From NCBI RefSeq assembly GCF_001969265.1, contig NZ_CP019304.1, positions 3,224,001-3,288,000 of the forward strand: 64,000 nucleotides of DNA. Reading direction: 5' to 3'. The DNA comes from Arthrobacter sp. QXT-31 (GTDB lineage: Bacteria > Actinomycetota > Actinomycetes > Actinomycetales > Micrococcaceae). The position numbers and the translations under genes were made by a program. Below, piece by piece: positions 31,616-40,361 of this stretch. How positions within the stretch are numbered: the stretch's first letter is position 1; each line of letters starts with the position of its first letter. The notes under the pieces are model-generated. The model saw nothing but the letters and a program-made list of their open reading frames with translations, did not search any database and had not been told where the DNA came from.

Positions 31616-33364
31616 CTACTCGTCCGGGCTCGGGCTGCGCACGTCGCGCTCGCCAATGTCCGCCGCACCCAGAACGTCGGCAGCAGTGCTGTGCACGGCG
31701 TCGTGTTCGCGGACGCGCAGTTCTGGATGGTGCAGGTCCAGGGACGGACGCTCGGAGCGGATGCGCGGCAGGGACGTGAAATTGTGCCGCGGCGGCGGGC
31801 AGGACGTGGCCCATTCCAGCGAGGCGCCGAAGCCCCAGGGATCGTCCACCTCCACCTTCTCCTTGCTGCGGGCCGTGATGAACACGTTCCAGAAGAACGG
31901 AATCAGCGAGGCGCCCAGGAGGAAGGAGCCAAAGGTGGAGAACTGGTTCATGGCCGTGAAGTTGTCCTGCGGCATGTAGTCCGCGTAGCGGCGGGGCATG
32001 CCTTCAACGCCGAGCCAGTGCTGGATCAGGAAGGTGCCGTGGAAGCCCACGAGCAGCATCCAGAAGTGGATCTTGCCGAGGCGCTCGTTGAGCATCTTGC
32101 CCGTCCACTTCGGCCACCAGAAGTAGAAGCCTGCGAACATCGCGAACACCACGGTGCCGAACACCACGTAGTGGAAGTGGGCCACCACGAAGTAGGAGTC
32201 GGAGACGTGGAAGTCCAGCGGCGGGGAGGCCAGGATGATGCCCGTCAGGCCGCCGAAGAGGAACGTGATGAGGAAGCCGATGCTCCACAGCATCGGGGTC
32301 TCGAACGTCAGCGAGCCGCCCCACATGGTGCCGATCCAGTTGAAGAATTTCACCCCGGTGGGGACGGCGATGAACATGGTCATGAGTGCGAAGAACGGCA
32401 GCAGCACGGAACCGGTGACGTACATGTGGTGCGCCCAGACTGTGGCCGACAGGGCAGCGATGGCAATGGTGGCGTAGACCAGGCCCTTGTAGCCGAAGAT
32501 CGGCTTGCGGCTGAAGACCGGGAAGATCTCGGAAACGATGCCGAAGAACGGCAGCGCGATGATGTACACCTCGGGGTGGCCGAAGAACCAGAACAGGTGT
32601 TGGAACAGCAGGGCCCCGCCGTTTTCGGGGTCGTAAATGTGGGCGCCGAAGCGGCGGTCCGCTCCGACGGCGAAGAGCGCGGCCGCCAGCGGCGGGAACG
32701 CCATCAGCACCAGCACCGAGGTGATCAGGGTGTTCCATGTGAAGATCGGCATGCGCCACATGGTCATGCCGGGGGCGCGCATGCAGATGATGGTGGTGAT
32801 GAAGTTGACGGCGCCGAGGATGGTGCCGAAGCCGGATAGCGCCAGGCCAAAGACCCACAGGTCGCCGCCAATTCCCGGTGTGAAGGTGGTGTTGTTGAGC
32901 GGCGCATAGACCGTCCAGCCGAAGGCTGCGGACCCCTGCGGCGTGATGAAGCCGGATACGGCGATGGTTGAGCCGAACAGGAAGAACCAGTAGGCCAGCG
33001 CGTTCAGCCGGGGGAACGCCACGTCCGGGGCGCCGATCTGCAGCGGCATGATCACATTGGTGAACCCGGCGAACAGGGGGGTGGCGAACATCAGCAGCAT
33101 GACCGTGCCGTGCATGGTGAACATCTGGTTGTACTGCTCTTTTGTCACCAGGACCTGCATGCCTGGCTCGAAGAGTTCGGCGCGGATGAGCAGGGCCATC
33201 ACGCCGCCGAGGCAGAAGAACACGAAGGAGGTAATCAGGTACAGATACCCGATGGTCTTGTGGTCGGTTGTGGTGACCCACCTGACCACCATGTTGCCTT
33301 TTCGGCGGGGCACAACCCTGGGAGCCTCAGTGGTGATGCTTACTGGTTGCTGATATGCGGTCAT
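31616..33364 (-). CDS. ctaD: Cytochrome c oxidase subunit I
   Basis: Subunit I of the aa3-type oxidase carries the heme a and heme a3-CuB centres. The 582-residue membrane protein has twelve hydrophobic segments. Heme a ligand His is in MFTMHGTVM, the CuB His and cross-linked Tyr are in WFFGHPEVY, further CuB His in WAHHMY, and the heme ligands in [15 protein letters not shown] 33364 follows GGGGAGTGG. No ctaC, ctaE or ctaF gene lies beside it, so this is a stand-alone copy; actinobacteria often carry more than one ctaD. Confidence 0.96.
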   Translation of the reverse strand: MTAYQQPVSITTEAPRVVPRRKGNMVVRWVTTTDHKTIGYLYLITSFVFFCLGGVMALLIRAELFEPGMQVLVTKEQYNQMFTMHGTVMLLMFATPLFAGFTNVIMPLQIGAPDVAFPRLNALAYWFFLFGSTIAVSGFITPQGSAAFGWTVYAPLNNTTFTPGIGGDLWVFGLALSGFGTILGAVNFITTIICMRAPGMTMWRMPIFTWNTLITSVLVLMAFPPLAAALFAVGADRRFGAHIYDPENGGALLFQHLFWFFGHPEVYIIALPFFGIVSEIFPVFSRKPIFGYKGLVYATIAIAALSATVWAHHMYVTGSVLLPFFALMTMFIAVPTGVKFFNWIGTMWGGSLTFETPMLWSIGFLITFLFGGLTGIILASPPLDFHVSDSYFVVAHFHYVVFGTVVFAMFAGFYFWWPKWTGKMLNERLGKIHFWMLLVGFHGTFLIQHWLGVEGMPRRYADYMPQDNFTAMNQFSTFGSFLLGASLIPFFWNVFITARSKEKVEVDDPWGFGASLEWATSCPPPRHNFTSLPRIRSERPSLDLHHPELRVREHDAVHSTAADVLGAADIGERDVRSPSPDE

Positions 33365-33494
33365 CGTCTGCCACTCCCCGGCATCGCGCTTCAACGCCCC
33401 GTTTGGTGCGAGGGTGCCGGCAGGACCGTGAGCGGTTCACAGAACCGACGGCATCAGGATAGCGCCTGCGGCACCCCCGCAAAAGGTTTACCGG

Positions 33495-33959
33495 TTAATG
33501 GCCTGTGGCGGGACCGGGGACCCTCCGGGTGTCACGGGACAGCATCAGGGCCAGGCCGACCATCCCGACACCCAGCAGCAAATGCAGCCAGTTGTCGGCC
33601 ATGTTGACCGGAACAAAGTTTGCAGCGGTCTCGTGCCCGATCAGCAGGCCATACAGCCACAGGACCAGGTAGATGATCCCGCCGTACAGCAGGTAGCTCC
33701 GTGCTTGCCCCGGCGTCCGTGCCATAAGAAGTCCGGCCACGCCAAAGAGCAGGTGGACGATGTTGTGCAGGATGGACACCTGGAAGACGCCCAGCAGCAG
33801 GGCGTCGGACGCGGGCCCGGCCATTCCCAGAGCCGCGTAGTTCGTGGTGATGCCGGGAATGAACCCGAGGATGCCGACGAGCAGGAAGACTGCCCCTACG
33901 GTCTGGGCGGCCCTTTGCAGCCGGGACCTTGCACCGGCCGCGCTGCCCATGGTGGTCAT
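33495..33959 (-). CDS. DUF4383-family membrane protein
   Basis: The 154-residue protein has four hydrophobic helices. The signature includes FLLVGILGFIPGITTNY, LLGVFQVSILHNIVHLLFGV and NWLHLLLGVGMVGL, typical of the actinobacterial DUF4383 family. Function is unknown; members are often near stress or envelope genes. ATG 33959 follows AAGGAGT by eight bases. A longer frame to 34463 is rejected because it crosses the next gene. Confidence 0.85.
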   Translation of the reverse strand: MTTMGSAAGARSRLQRAAQTVGAVFLLVGILGFIPGITTNYAALGMAGPASDALLLGVFQVSILHNIVHLLFGVAGLLMARTPGQARSYLLYGGIIYLVLWLYGLLIGHETAANFVPVNMADNWLHLLLGVGMVGLALMLSRDTRRVPGPATGH

Positions 33960-34036
33960 GGCGACTACTCCTTCAAATGGAATTGGGTGGAACGGATAGT
34001 GAATGGTGCCTTTAGGAAGCCCGCTTTCGGTGGCGC

Positions 34037-34417
34037 CTAAACCATGGTTTTGTTTCCGCGGCGGCGTCGCCAAACAAAGATGATGAGAGCGGTGATGATC
34101 AATACCGCCCCGATGACATACGGGGCCCAGTTGAGGCGGTTGGCTTCCGATTCGGCCGGTTCTCCCGTGCCTGGATTGGCGGGAGGCTCGGACGGGGTTG
34201 CGGACGGCGACGACGTACCGGTGGGCGCCGGCGTTCCGGCCGCATCGGACGTCCCCGCTTGCACGGGGACAGAGTGCGCGGTCACAGGGTGAACCGTCAC
34301 AGTGTGGCCCCCCGTTGCAGCCGCGGCGGAAGGTCCCGCATGGGACGGTGCAGCGAGCGAAAGCGCGGCGCCGGCGATGGCAACTAGGGCGGCGAGAGTA
34401 GCAAACAGCCTGCGCAT
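34037..34417 (-). CDS. Small secreted, membrane-anchored protein with Thr/Pro-rich stalk
   Basis: The 126-residue protein has a signal peptide (MRRLFATLAALVAIAGAALS, cleavage near SHA-G), a Ser/Thr/Pro/Ala-rich middle, then a C-terminal helix WAPYVIGAVLIITALIIFVW followed by RRRRGNK. This is the layout of a surface protein with a single C-terminal anchor; no LPXTG-type motif precedes the helix. Function unknown. It is divergent from the FRG-domain gene, and the shared upstream region has the AT-rich motif also found at 50.6 kb. Confidence 0.7.
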   Translation of the reverse strand: MRRLFATLAALVAIAGAALSLAAPSHAGPSAAAATGGHTVTVHPVTAHSVPVQAGTSDAAGTPAPTGTSSPSATPSEPPANPGTGEPAESEANRLNWAPYVIGAVLIITALIIFVWRRRRGNKTMV

Positions 34418-34452
34418 AAATTCTCCTGCGGTTGTCCGGTGCTGGCATGAAT

Positions 34453-34484
34453 ATAGTAAGCATGATTAGTATCTAAAGATAAGT
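34453..34484. promoter_or_regulatory. AT-rich motif shared with 50.6 kb
   Basis: ATAGTAAGCATGATTA is identical over 16 bases to the start of the site at 50583, and ATCTAA plus AAGT follow at the same spacing. It lies in a divergent promoter region, 36 bases upstream of the minus-strand gene and 43 before the FRG gene. Confidence 0.55.
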
Positions 34485-34526
34485 TCCCTTGGTAATTTAT
34501 GCGGCTCCAGTCCAAAAGGCGGTCTC

Positions 34527-35438
34527 GTGGGAAACGGACAGGAAGTCCACGTTGAAGATCTTCAGCAGCTGATCTTTGCCCTGACGCAGGACCAGTGGCA
34601 GCCGTCAGAGGCGAAGTACCGCATCAACATCGCGTACCGCGGCCTGTCCTCGGACGAGTATCCGCTGGAGACCGGACTGGCCAGGCTGCAGGCCGAAGCC
34701 GCCGGCGGCCTGGAGCAGCATCTGCTGCGCAACTTCAAGAAGTACGCCCACCGGGATGCCACCCCCGGGGATTCGCTGTGGAACTGGCTGAGCGTTGCGC
34801 AGCACCACGGACTGCCAACTCGCCTGCTCGACTGGACGTTTTCCCCGTACGTCGCCCTGCACTTCGCCACCTCGAATCCGCGGGGCTACGGCCGTCCCGG
34901 CGTGATCTGGTGCGTCGATTACGTGGCGGCGCACGAGCTCCTGCCGCCGGGCCTGCGGACCCACGTGGAGCCGCTGGGCCACGGCCTGTTCACCACCGAA
35001 ATCCTCACTGCTGCCGCCGGGTCGCTGGAAGCTTTTGATGAATACAGGTCCGACGACGGCGCCGGCGTCCCGCTGTTCTTCGAACCGCCGTCGTTGGATG
35101 ACCGGATCGTCAACCAGTCGGCCGTCTTCTCGATCATGACTGATCCGGAGGCGTCGCTGGCAGACTGGCTGGCAGGGCACCCCGAGCTCTACCGCAAGGT
35201 GGTGTTTCCGGCGGAGCTGAAGTGGGCCATCCGGAACCACCTGGACCAGGCCAACGTCACTGAACGTGTGCTGTTGCCCGGCCTGGACGGCCTCTGCCGC
35301 TGGCTGGCCCGCTATTACGGCGACCGTCCCGAGCAGGTGTATCCGGACGCGCAGTTCTCGCCGACCGAGGCAGCCGATCCGGATTCGGCCGATGCCGGAC
35401 CTGCGGCACCGGGCGCCCGATTAAGGGGGCCCGGTTAA
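34527..35438 (+). CDS. FRG-domain protein
   Basis: The 303-residue protein has the FRG domain core: IAYRGLSSDEYPLETGL near the start and VAQHHGLPTRLLDWTFSPYVALHFA, the conserved HGLPTRLLDWT motif. FRG domains are found alone or fused to other domains in bacteria and phages; their activity is unknown, with suggested roles in defence or nucleic acid metabolism. Start is GTG 34527 with GGCGG upstream. The C-terminal 40 residues are Pro/Ala/Asp-rich and poorly conserved. It has no operon partner: the next gene is convergent. Confidence 0.8.
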   Translation: MGNGQEVHVEDLQQLIFALTQDQWQPSEAKYRINIAYRGLSSDEYPLETGLARLQAEAAGGLEQHLLRNFKKYAHRDATPGDSLWNWLSVAQHHGLPTRLLDWTFSPYVALHFATSNPRGYGRPGVIWCVDYVAAHELLPPGLRTHVEPLGHGLFTTEILTAAAGSLEAFDEYRSDDGAGVPLFFEPPSLDDRIVNQSAVFSIMTDPEASLADWLAGHPELYRKVVFPAELKWAIRNHLDQANVTERVLLPGLDGLCRWLARYYGDRPEQVYPDAQFSPTEAADPDSADAGPAAPGARLRGPG

Positions 35439-35460
35439 GGGACGCCCGGCCTGAGGACGC

Positions 35461-35877
35461 TCAGTAGGAGATGAACTCCACGAGTTCGCCCACCCGGTCT
35501 TCCGGGTAGTTCCTGGCAATGTCGGCCTGGCTGAGCATCCCGACCAGGTCGTGGCCGTCAATCACCGGCAGCCTGCGCACCTGGTGCTGCTGCATGGTTC
35601 GGATAGCTTCTTCAATCGTGTCGTCGGCGCCAATCGTCACGGGTTTACCGGCAGCGAGATCGCCCGCCGTGGTGCTCTTGGGGTCGCCGCCCTCGGCCAG
35701 GCAGCGGACCACAATGTCCCGGTCTGTGAGCATCCCCTTGAGCCGGTTGTCCTCCCCGCAGATCGGCAGCGAACCGACGTCGAGGTCCTTCATCTTCCTG
35801 GCAGCCTGCTCCAGGGTTTCGTTGACGCCGATGCACTCGGCCCCGCCGGTCATGATGTCGCGAGCCAGGATGGACAT
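35461..35877 (-). CDS. Two-CBS-domain protein
   Basis: The 138-residue protein consists of two CBS domains and little else. The first covers ARDIMTGGAECIGVNETLEQA through LKGMLTDRDIVVRC, the second AGKPVTIGADDTIEEAIR through LVGMLSQADIARN. CBS pairs bind adenine nucleotides or SAM and act as energy or osmotic sensors. ATG 35877 follows AGGAGA by six bases; the in-frame ATG at 35892 lacks a site. It may be co-transcribed after the zinc-ribbon-like gene 54 bases upstream. Confidence 0.88.
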   Translation of the reverse strand: MSILARDIMTGGAECIGVNETLEQAARKMKDLDVGSLPICGEDNRLKGMLTDRDIVVRCLAEGGDPKSTTAGDLAAGKPVTIGADDTIEEAIRTMQQHQVRRLPVIDGHDLVGMLSQADIARNYPEDRVGELVEFISY

Positions 35878-35931
35878 TGCCGTTCTCCTCATTCCGGGGT
35901 TTTCTGTCGAGCCCTTGTGCGGGGCTCTTGT

Positions 35932-36354
35932 TCAGTCGGGCACTTCCATTTGGAATCCGCAGCCGCAACGCAGCAGCCGGGTGGGCAAGTGGACGTCGTG
36001 GATGGTCGGGTAGTGGCCGAGCTCCGAACCGTAGATGCTGCTGGTCCCCGAACTGAGCGAAGCCATCGGGGTACCGCAGTGGAAGTACTCGCCGCCGAAC
36101 TGCAGCACCCCCATCACCTGGCCGTGGCGGTTCAGCACACCCGCCACGTCATGGACACCGGCGGCGTGGGCGTAGAAGTGGTCGCATTCCACGCAGGTGT
36201 AGGAAACGTCGACGACGCCGTCCTGAGGGGGATGAAGGGCCTCGATCGATTCGACGATCAGATGTTCATCCGTCTGGCACTGCGAACACCACAGGGGGTC
36301 GCCGGAGGGACGCTGCGCTTCGCCGGGCAGGTGGGCGTTGGAGATGGTCGTCAT
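35932..36354 (-). CDS. Zinc-ribbon-like hypothetical protein, ends CGCGFQMEVPD
   Basis: The 140-residue protein has paired Cys motifs: CSQC near residue 23, CVEC near 54, an isolated HCGTPM, and CGCGF near the C-terminus, suggesting one or two metal sites. It is clearly homologous to the protein at 56.3 kb over its whole length: both have YTCxxC-type motifs, GVLQFGGEYFHCG versus DVLIFGGHYMHCG, and both end LRC-x-CGFQME-x-P-acidic. I do not recognise a characterised family. It precedes the CBS gene on the same strand. Confidence 0.75.
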   Translation of the reverse strand: MTTISNAHLPGEAQRPSGDPLWCSQCQTDEHLIVESIEALHPPQDGVVDVSYTCVECDHFYAHAAGVHDVAGVLNRHGQVMGVLQFGGEYFHCGTPMASLSSGTSSIYGSELGHYPTIHDVHLPTRLLRCGCGFQMEVPD

Positions 36355-36561
36355 TGACGCGCTCCTGGTTAGGGGGCATCGGCGCCCTGCTGCTTGAGCT
36401 CAATCCCACGCTTAAAATACTCCCGGCCAGACGGGCCTAGCAATAGCACCCCAAGCCGGCGGGGAGCCGCAGGAACAGCCGGCCGTCCGCCGTCGTCAGC
36501 TCCCGTTTTCCCGTCCCGACGGCGCCGGATCCGGAAGGAAAATACCCGCAGCCGGGACCCC

Positions 36562-36590
36562 TTGTGGCGGGGTGGAGCCGGTGCTATAAA
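36562..36590 (+). promoter_or_regulatory. Sigma70-like promoter for a short transcript
   Basis: TTGTGG (36562) and TATAAA (36585) are separated by exactly 17 bases, the best-formed consensus-like promoter I see in the window. No open reading frame with a ribosome site follows for more than 300 bases. The stretch 36355-36560 before it shows no gene. Confidence 0.6.
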
Positions 36591-36596
36591 ACATCT

Positions 36597-36765
36597 ACAG
36601 CCAGCCCACGCGGCCGGCAGTGAACGGGAGGACCCGGGGCTTCAATTTGGCTGCCAGAGGGGCGGTTAGCCCGGGAGCACGCCACCGCGCCAGACAGCGC
36701 ACGGCAGCAGCGTCCGGATCCTCTCGCGGACGGCCTCCGGCTCAACGAGCGGAGGCCGTCCCTTC
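36597..36765 (+). ncRNA. Candidate structured small RNA of about 170 nt
   Basis: Between the promoter and a perfect 12-bp hairpin the sequence can form strong stems. CCCGGGGCT (about 36634) pairs with AGCCCGGG (about 36668) around a 25-base loop, and GTCCG near 36714 can pair with CGGAC at 36727, which overlaps the left arm of the terminal hairpin. That makes two mutually exclusive folds, as in attenuators. No coding pattern is seen. It could be a free small RNA or a long leader of the binding-protein gene at 36911. I do not recognise it. Confidence 0.45.
36728..36761 (+). terminator. Terminator-like hairpin at the end of the candidate RNA
   Basis: GGACGGCCTCCG pairs perfectly with CGGAGGCCGTCC around a ten-base loop. 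Only a short CTTCAT follows, not a clean T tract, so termination efficiency is uncertain. Confidence 0.6.
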
Positions 36766-36910
36766 ATGTGGGCATTCATTTTCCGGGTCAGGCAGGCCCG
36801 GCTGACAGCCGGGAACCTATTGGCTACGCTTATCACACAGGTCTCCTAGTTGTACGGGGTTGACGCCCCGCGTGCCTCCGTACTGCGGACACGTATGGCA
36901 GGAGTGCCAA

Positions 36911-38329
36911 GTGAATAGGACCAGAGGCCAAGTCAGGGCGGCTGTTCTAGCGGTAGTCTCCTTGGCGGCGGCCTTTCTCGTGTCCTGTACGCCCGGCAAC
37001 GGCCAGCCGCCCGGGCCTGCCCCGGATATCGACCACCACAACATCACCGTCTGGACTACCGAGACGCTTCCGGACCGGATGGCCAAGCTCCGCGCCGTCA
37101 TCGAGGATTTCACCGCCGCCACCGGGGTGAAAGCCGACCTCGTGGGCGTTCCGTCGCACCGCTTCAACCAGGTCATGGCGTCTTCAGCCGCCTCCGGAGA
37201 CCTTCCCGACGTGATGGCTTCCCTGTCGCTGGGGCAGGTCCGGACCATGGCGGCCTCCGGCCACATCAACTCCGCGGCCAACGCGGCCATCGTACAGAGC
37301 CTCGGGGAACAGACGTGGGCCGCCCGGGCGCTTGAACTGACCCGCCACAACGGCCAGCAGTTGGCCGTTCCGGGCTCCGCCTGGCACCAGTTGGTCTATT
37401 ACCGCAAGGATCTCTTCGCGAAGGCCGGGCTGAAGGCGCCCCGGACATACGCGGACCTTGTAGCTGCGGCCAGGACGCTGGATTCCCCGGCGCTCGCCGG
37501 AATAGTTGCGGCCAACAAGACAGGCCAGGCGTTCACGCAGCAGTCGTTTGAGCACGTTGCGCAGGGTAACGGCTGCGAGATGGTGGACGCCAAGGGAGGC
37601 ATCAGCTTCGACAGCCCCCAGTGCGTTGCGGCCCTGCGCTTCTACCGTGACCTGCTCAAGAACTATTCCGTGCCCGGCATACAGGACATTGACTCCGTGC
37701 GGTCCGCCTATTTCGCCGGCAAGGCAGCCATGGCGATCTGGCCCACGAACATGCTGGATGAGCTGGCCGGTACCCGGACCGATGCCCGGCCCGGCTGCGC
37801 GGAATGCATCAAGGACCCGCTGTTCCTGGCACGGAATACCGGAGTGGTGGCCGGTCTCCAGGGCCCGGACGGGGAACGGCCGGCGCACTTCGGTGAAGTG
37901 GTCTCGTGGACTGTCACGGCTGATTCGGACGCCGAACCTGCCCGCCGCTTCGTGGAGTACTTCCTGACCGGCGGCTATGCTGACTGGCTCGCCATTGCAC
38001 CGGAGGAGCGCATTCCTGTGCGCTCGGGCAGCACTGCAAACCCGGCCGAATACGCCGAGGCCTGGATGTCCACGCAGGTTGCGGCCGGCCGGACCGAACG
38101 GCTCGGCAGCGTTTATGCCAGGGACGTTCTCTCCACCCTGCTGCAGGGCGCCAACGACCTGGAGCGCTGGGGGATCGTCGAGGGCCACGGGGAGCTTGCC
38201 GGAGCTGCGATGACTGAACTGCCCATAGCCAGGGCCGTCGGCGACGTCGCAGCTGGCCGCGCCGAGCCGCAGGCCGCAGCCACCAAGGCTGCCGCATCGC
38301 TCCGGTCCATGCTGAAGTCGATGAAGTGA
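36911..38329 (+). CDS. Extracellular solute-binding lipoprotein (family 1, sugar type), orphan
   Basis: GTG 36911 follows AGGAG by seven bases. The 472-residue product has a signal with lipobox LVSC at about residue 27, then the family 1 binding-protein pattern: ITVWTTETLPDRMAKLRAVI, PSHRFNQVMASSAASGDLPD, AVPGSAWHQLVYYRKDLF and KAAMAIWPTNMLDELAG. Such lipoproteins deliver sugars or glycerol phosphate to ABC importers. No permease or ATPase gene is adjacent; the next gene is convergent. A candidate small RNA with its own promoter lies just upstream. Confidence 0.85.
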   Translation: MNRTRGQVRAAVLAVVSLAAAFLVSCTPGNGQPPGPAPDIDHHNITVWTTETLPDRMAKLRAVIEDFTAATGVKADLVGVPSHRFNQVMASSAASGDLPDVMASLSLGQVRTMAASGHINSAANAAIVQSLGEQTWAARALELTRHNGQQLAVPGSAWHQLVYYRKDLFAKAGLKAPRTYADLVAAARTLDSPALAGIVAANKTGQAFTQQSFEHVAQGNGCEMVDAKGGISFDSPQCVAALRFYRDLLKNYSVPGIQDIDSVRSAYFAGKAAMAIWPTNMLDELAGTRTDARPGCAECIKDPLFLARNTGVVAGLQGPDGERPAHFGEVVSWTVTADSDAEPARRFVEYFLTGGYADWLAIAPEERIPVRSGSTANPAEYAEAWMSTQVAAGRTERLGSVYARDVLSTLLQGANDLERWGIVEGHGELAGAAMTELPIARAVGDVAAGRAEPQAAATKAAASLRSMLKSMK

Positions 38330-38350
38330 TCCGCTGGCGGCACCTCCTGC

Positions 38351-39343
38351 CTACGTGGCCAGCTCCATCATGAGCCGCGGCAGTTCGTCGGCTAGTTCCC
38401 TCGCCAGATAGCCGAGGCTGCCCACCCGGCTGGCCAGTCTGTCGCCTGCCACTGCATGAAGATGCGTCCCCCAGCACGCAGCCTGCGCGTCGCTGGTTCC
38501 CCGGGCCCGGAGCCCTGCGATGGCGCCCGCCAGGATGTCGCCGCTGCCCGAGGTTCCCAGCCCGCCGTAGCCGGTGGTGATCTCCCAATGGCCCCCGGTG
38601 GCGGGGGATTCACTGTCCGGAGAGCCGCCGTCGGGGTTTCCGCCGTCCGGATTGCCGGCGCCGGGAGGCCCGGCAATCACGCCCTGGCAGCTCACCACTG
38701 CCCCGTACTTCCGGGCGATTTCGACGACGTCCGCCGCCAGATCTTCCGTATCCCGGCCAAGCAGGACTCCCGCTTCGGTGGGGTTGGGCGTGAGGATCAG
38801 CCGGCCAGCCCAGGGACCGAGTTCGTCAACCAGCCGGGGGAGCGCACCCAGGGCATAGGCATCGAGCACCAGGGCCGGCGCATCACCGGAATCCCGGGAC
38901 GAGTCATGCCGGAGCAGTCCCCGCAGCAGCGCCTCGGTCTGGCCGATGTCATCCAGCCCCGGGCCAATCAGCACCGCATCCGCAGAATCATAATCCCCGA
39001 CCAGGTCCTCGAGTCCGGCGTCACCCACCGAGCCGCCCGGAGCTTCGGGCAGTCCGATCACCCCCGCCTCGGGCAGCGTCACGGCCAGCTGGACCGCCAC
39101 CGATTCGGCGACTGCCAAGGTCACCCGCCCAGCCCCGGCCCGAAGGGCGGCCGTGCCGGCGAGCAATGTGGCGCCCGGGGTGCGGCGGCCGCCGCCGACC
39201 ACCAGCACCGCGCCGCGGGAGTACTTGTCCTCGCCGGCCGAGGGCAGCGGCCAGCTTCGCAGGAGCGTCGGAGTGATCAGGGTGCCGGCATTGTCGGTGG
39301 AAGCATTGGGGGCAGCGTTGGAGGCCTCAGCGCGGGTGGACAT
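38351..39343 (-). CDS. nnrD: ADP-dependent NAD(P)H-hydrate dehydratase
   Basis: This repair enzyme dehydrates the (S)-hydrate of NAD(P)H using ADP or ATP. The 330-residue protein has the YjeF C-terminal (ribokinase-like) domain: KYSRGAVLVVGGGRRTPGA, LTPNPTEAGVLLG and the phosphate-binding GYGGLGTSGSGDILAGAIAG. A Gly/Asn/Pro-rich insertion (NPDGGNPDGGSPDSESPATG) sits in the middle of the domain, encoded by a small internal repeat. The epimerase domain found in fused versions is absent. Start ATG 39343 has GGGAG six bases upstream. It overlaps the phosphatase gene by 17 bases. Confidence 0.9.
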   Translation of the reverse strand: MSTRAEASNAAPNASTDNAGTLITPTLLRSWPLPSAGEDKYSRGAVLVVGGGRRTPGATLLAGTAALRAGAGRVTLAVAESVAVQLAVTLPEAGVIGLPEAPGGSVGDAGLEDLVGDYDSADAVLIGPGLDDIGQTEALLRGLLRHDSSRDSGDAPALVLDAYALGALPRLVDELGPWAGRLILTPNPTEAGVLLGRDTEDLAADVVEIARKYGAVVSCQGVIAGPPGAGNPDGGNPDGGSPDSESPATGGHWEITTGYGGLGTSGSGDILAGAIAGLRARGTSDAQAACWGTHLHAVAGDRLASRVGSLGYLARELADELPRLMMELAT

Positions 39344-40133
39344 TGGCATCTCCCGCGTGTTCGGTTACTTCAACGCCCTGCTCTATGAGGTGGTGGGCCA
39401 CGTTGAAGCTTTCCAGCGTCCATGGGCCCACGCCCTCCGGCCGGACATAGCGGGTCAGCGATGCGTTCAGGACCGGGTTGCTGGCGGCCACGTCCAGGAG
39501 CTCCCGTTCAGACATGCCCTCCAGGATGTACCGGAACAGCATGACCACGGCGTCATGGCACACCAGCATGACCCGGTGGCCGCTGCCGAGCGCGTTCAGT
39601 TCGCCGATCACAGAGCGGAGCCGCAGCGCCACGTCCGCCCAGGATTCCCCGCCCGGCGGCCGGTAATAGAACTTGCCGAGCCACCGCCGTCGTTCTGCCT
39701 CCTCGGGGAGCCGGGTTTCCACGCCAAAGGCCGTGAGCATGTCCAGAATGCCCAGCTCACGGTCGCGGAGGCGCTCGTCCGAGCGGACGGGGACGGGCCA
39801 GCCCGCCGTCTCCACAGCGATCTCGGCCGTCTGGTAGGCGCGCATGTAGGGGGAGGAGATGACGACGTCGGGCCGCCGGTCCTCGGGGACCGCCGCCAGG
39901 GCGCGGCCCAGGGCAGTTACCTGCTCCCGTCCCGTGGAGGAAAGCTCGACGTCGGCATCACGGGCCGGGACGGCGATCACCTCCGCGCCGGAAACAGTGG
40001 CGTCGGTGGCGGCCACGTTGCCCTGGCTCTCGCCGTGCCGGATCAGGATGAGCTCCACGGCGCCGGCTGTCCAGGCAGCGGGCACCGGGGCATCCTTGTG
40101 CGTTCCGTCAGCGGAGGTTCCGTTCTGTCCCAC
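39327..40133 (-). CDS. Histidine phosphatase family protein
   Basis: The product has the RHG motif LILIRHGESQGN, with the phospho-acceptor His, then SSPYMRAYQTAEIA, ERLRDRELGILD, GGESWADVALR and the second catalytic His in MLVCHDAVVM. This is the phosphoglycerate mutase-like superfamily acting on sugar phosphates or other phospho-compounds. GTG 40133 has GGGAG seven bases upstream and is preferred to ATG 40172. It overlaps the nnrD start, so both are one operon. Substrate unknown. Confidence 0.88.
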   Translation of the reverse strand: MGQNGTSADGTHKDAPVPAAWTAGAVELILIRHGESQGNVAATDATVSGAEVIAVPARDADVELSSTGREQVTALGRALAAVPEDRRPDVVISSPYMRAYQTAEIAVETAGWPVPVRSDERLRDRELGILDMLTAFGVETRLPEEAERRRWLGKFYYRPPGGESWADVALRLRSVIGELNALGSGHRVMLVCHDAVVMLFRYILEGMSERELLDVAASNPVLNASLTRYVRPEGVGPWTLESFNVAHHLIEQGVEVTEHAGDANVHPR

Positions 40134-40221
40134 GATTGCACTCCCGTTCCGGCTAGGCCTGCGAATTTTCACGTTACTAGTGCCTTACCCGGAATGTCAG
40201 CAGAGTAATCACCCGCCCGGA

Positions 40222-40361
40222 ACCTCGTCCGGAACTCCAGACGCGTCCTCAGATTTAGTCGCCTCGAGCCAAACGCTCCCTCACATCCTGCTGCCAAACG
40301 GGAAACGCCCTATCACCGGTGAGGACGCGTCTGGAAAAGGCGGCAGGAGGTGAGGACGCGT
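40222..40361. repeat. Intergenic repeat block with 15-bp inverted repeat (GGATGTGAGG family)
   Basis: CCAGACGCGTCCTCA at 40237 is the exact reverse complement of TGAGGACGCGTCTGG at 40320. Between them AACGCTCCCTCACATCCTG (40272) is a further copy of the word, and GGTGAGGACGCGTTTAG (40349) runs into the stop of the small membrane gene. Related words are at 9.5, 10.1 and 51.1 kb. Confidence 0.65.

Noticed and set aside
36597..36700. tRNA gene
   Set aside because: The segment folds into strong stems but lacks the T-loop GTTCRANY and an acceptor-stem layout.
36394..36805. Short plus-strand frames in the 36.4-36.8 kb gap
   Set aside because: No ribosome site, Arg/Pro/Gly-rich composition, and the interval is better explained by a promoter and structured RNA.
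40222..40361. CRISPR array
   Set aside because: Repeats are in both orientations, unequal in spacing and too few; no cas gene is in the window.
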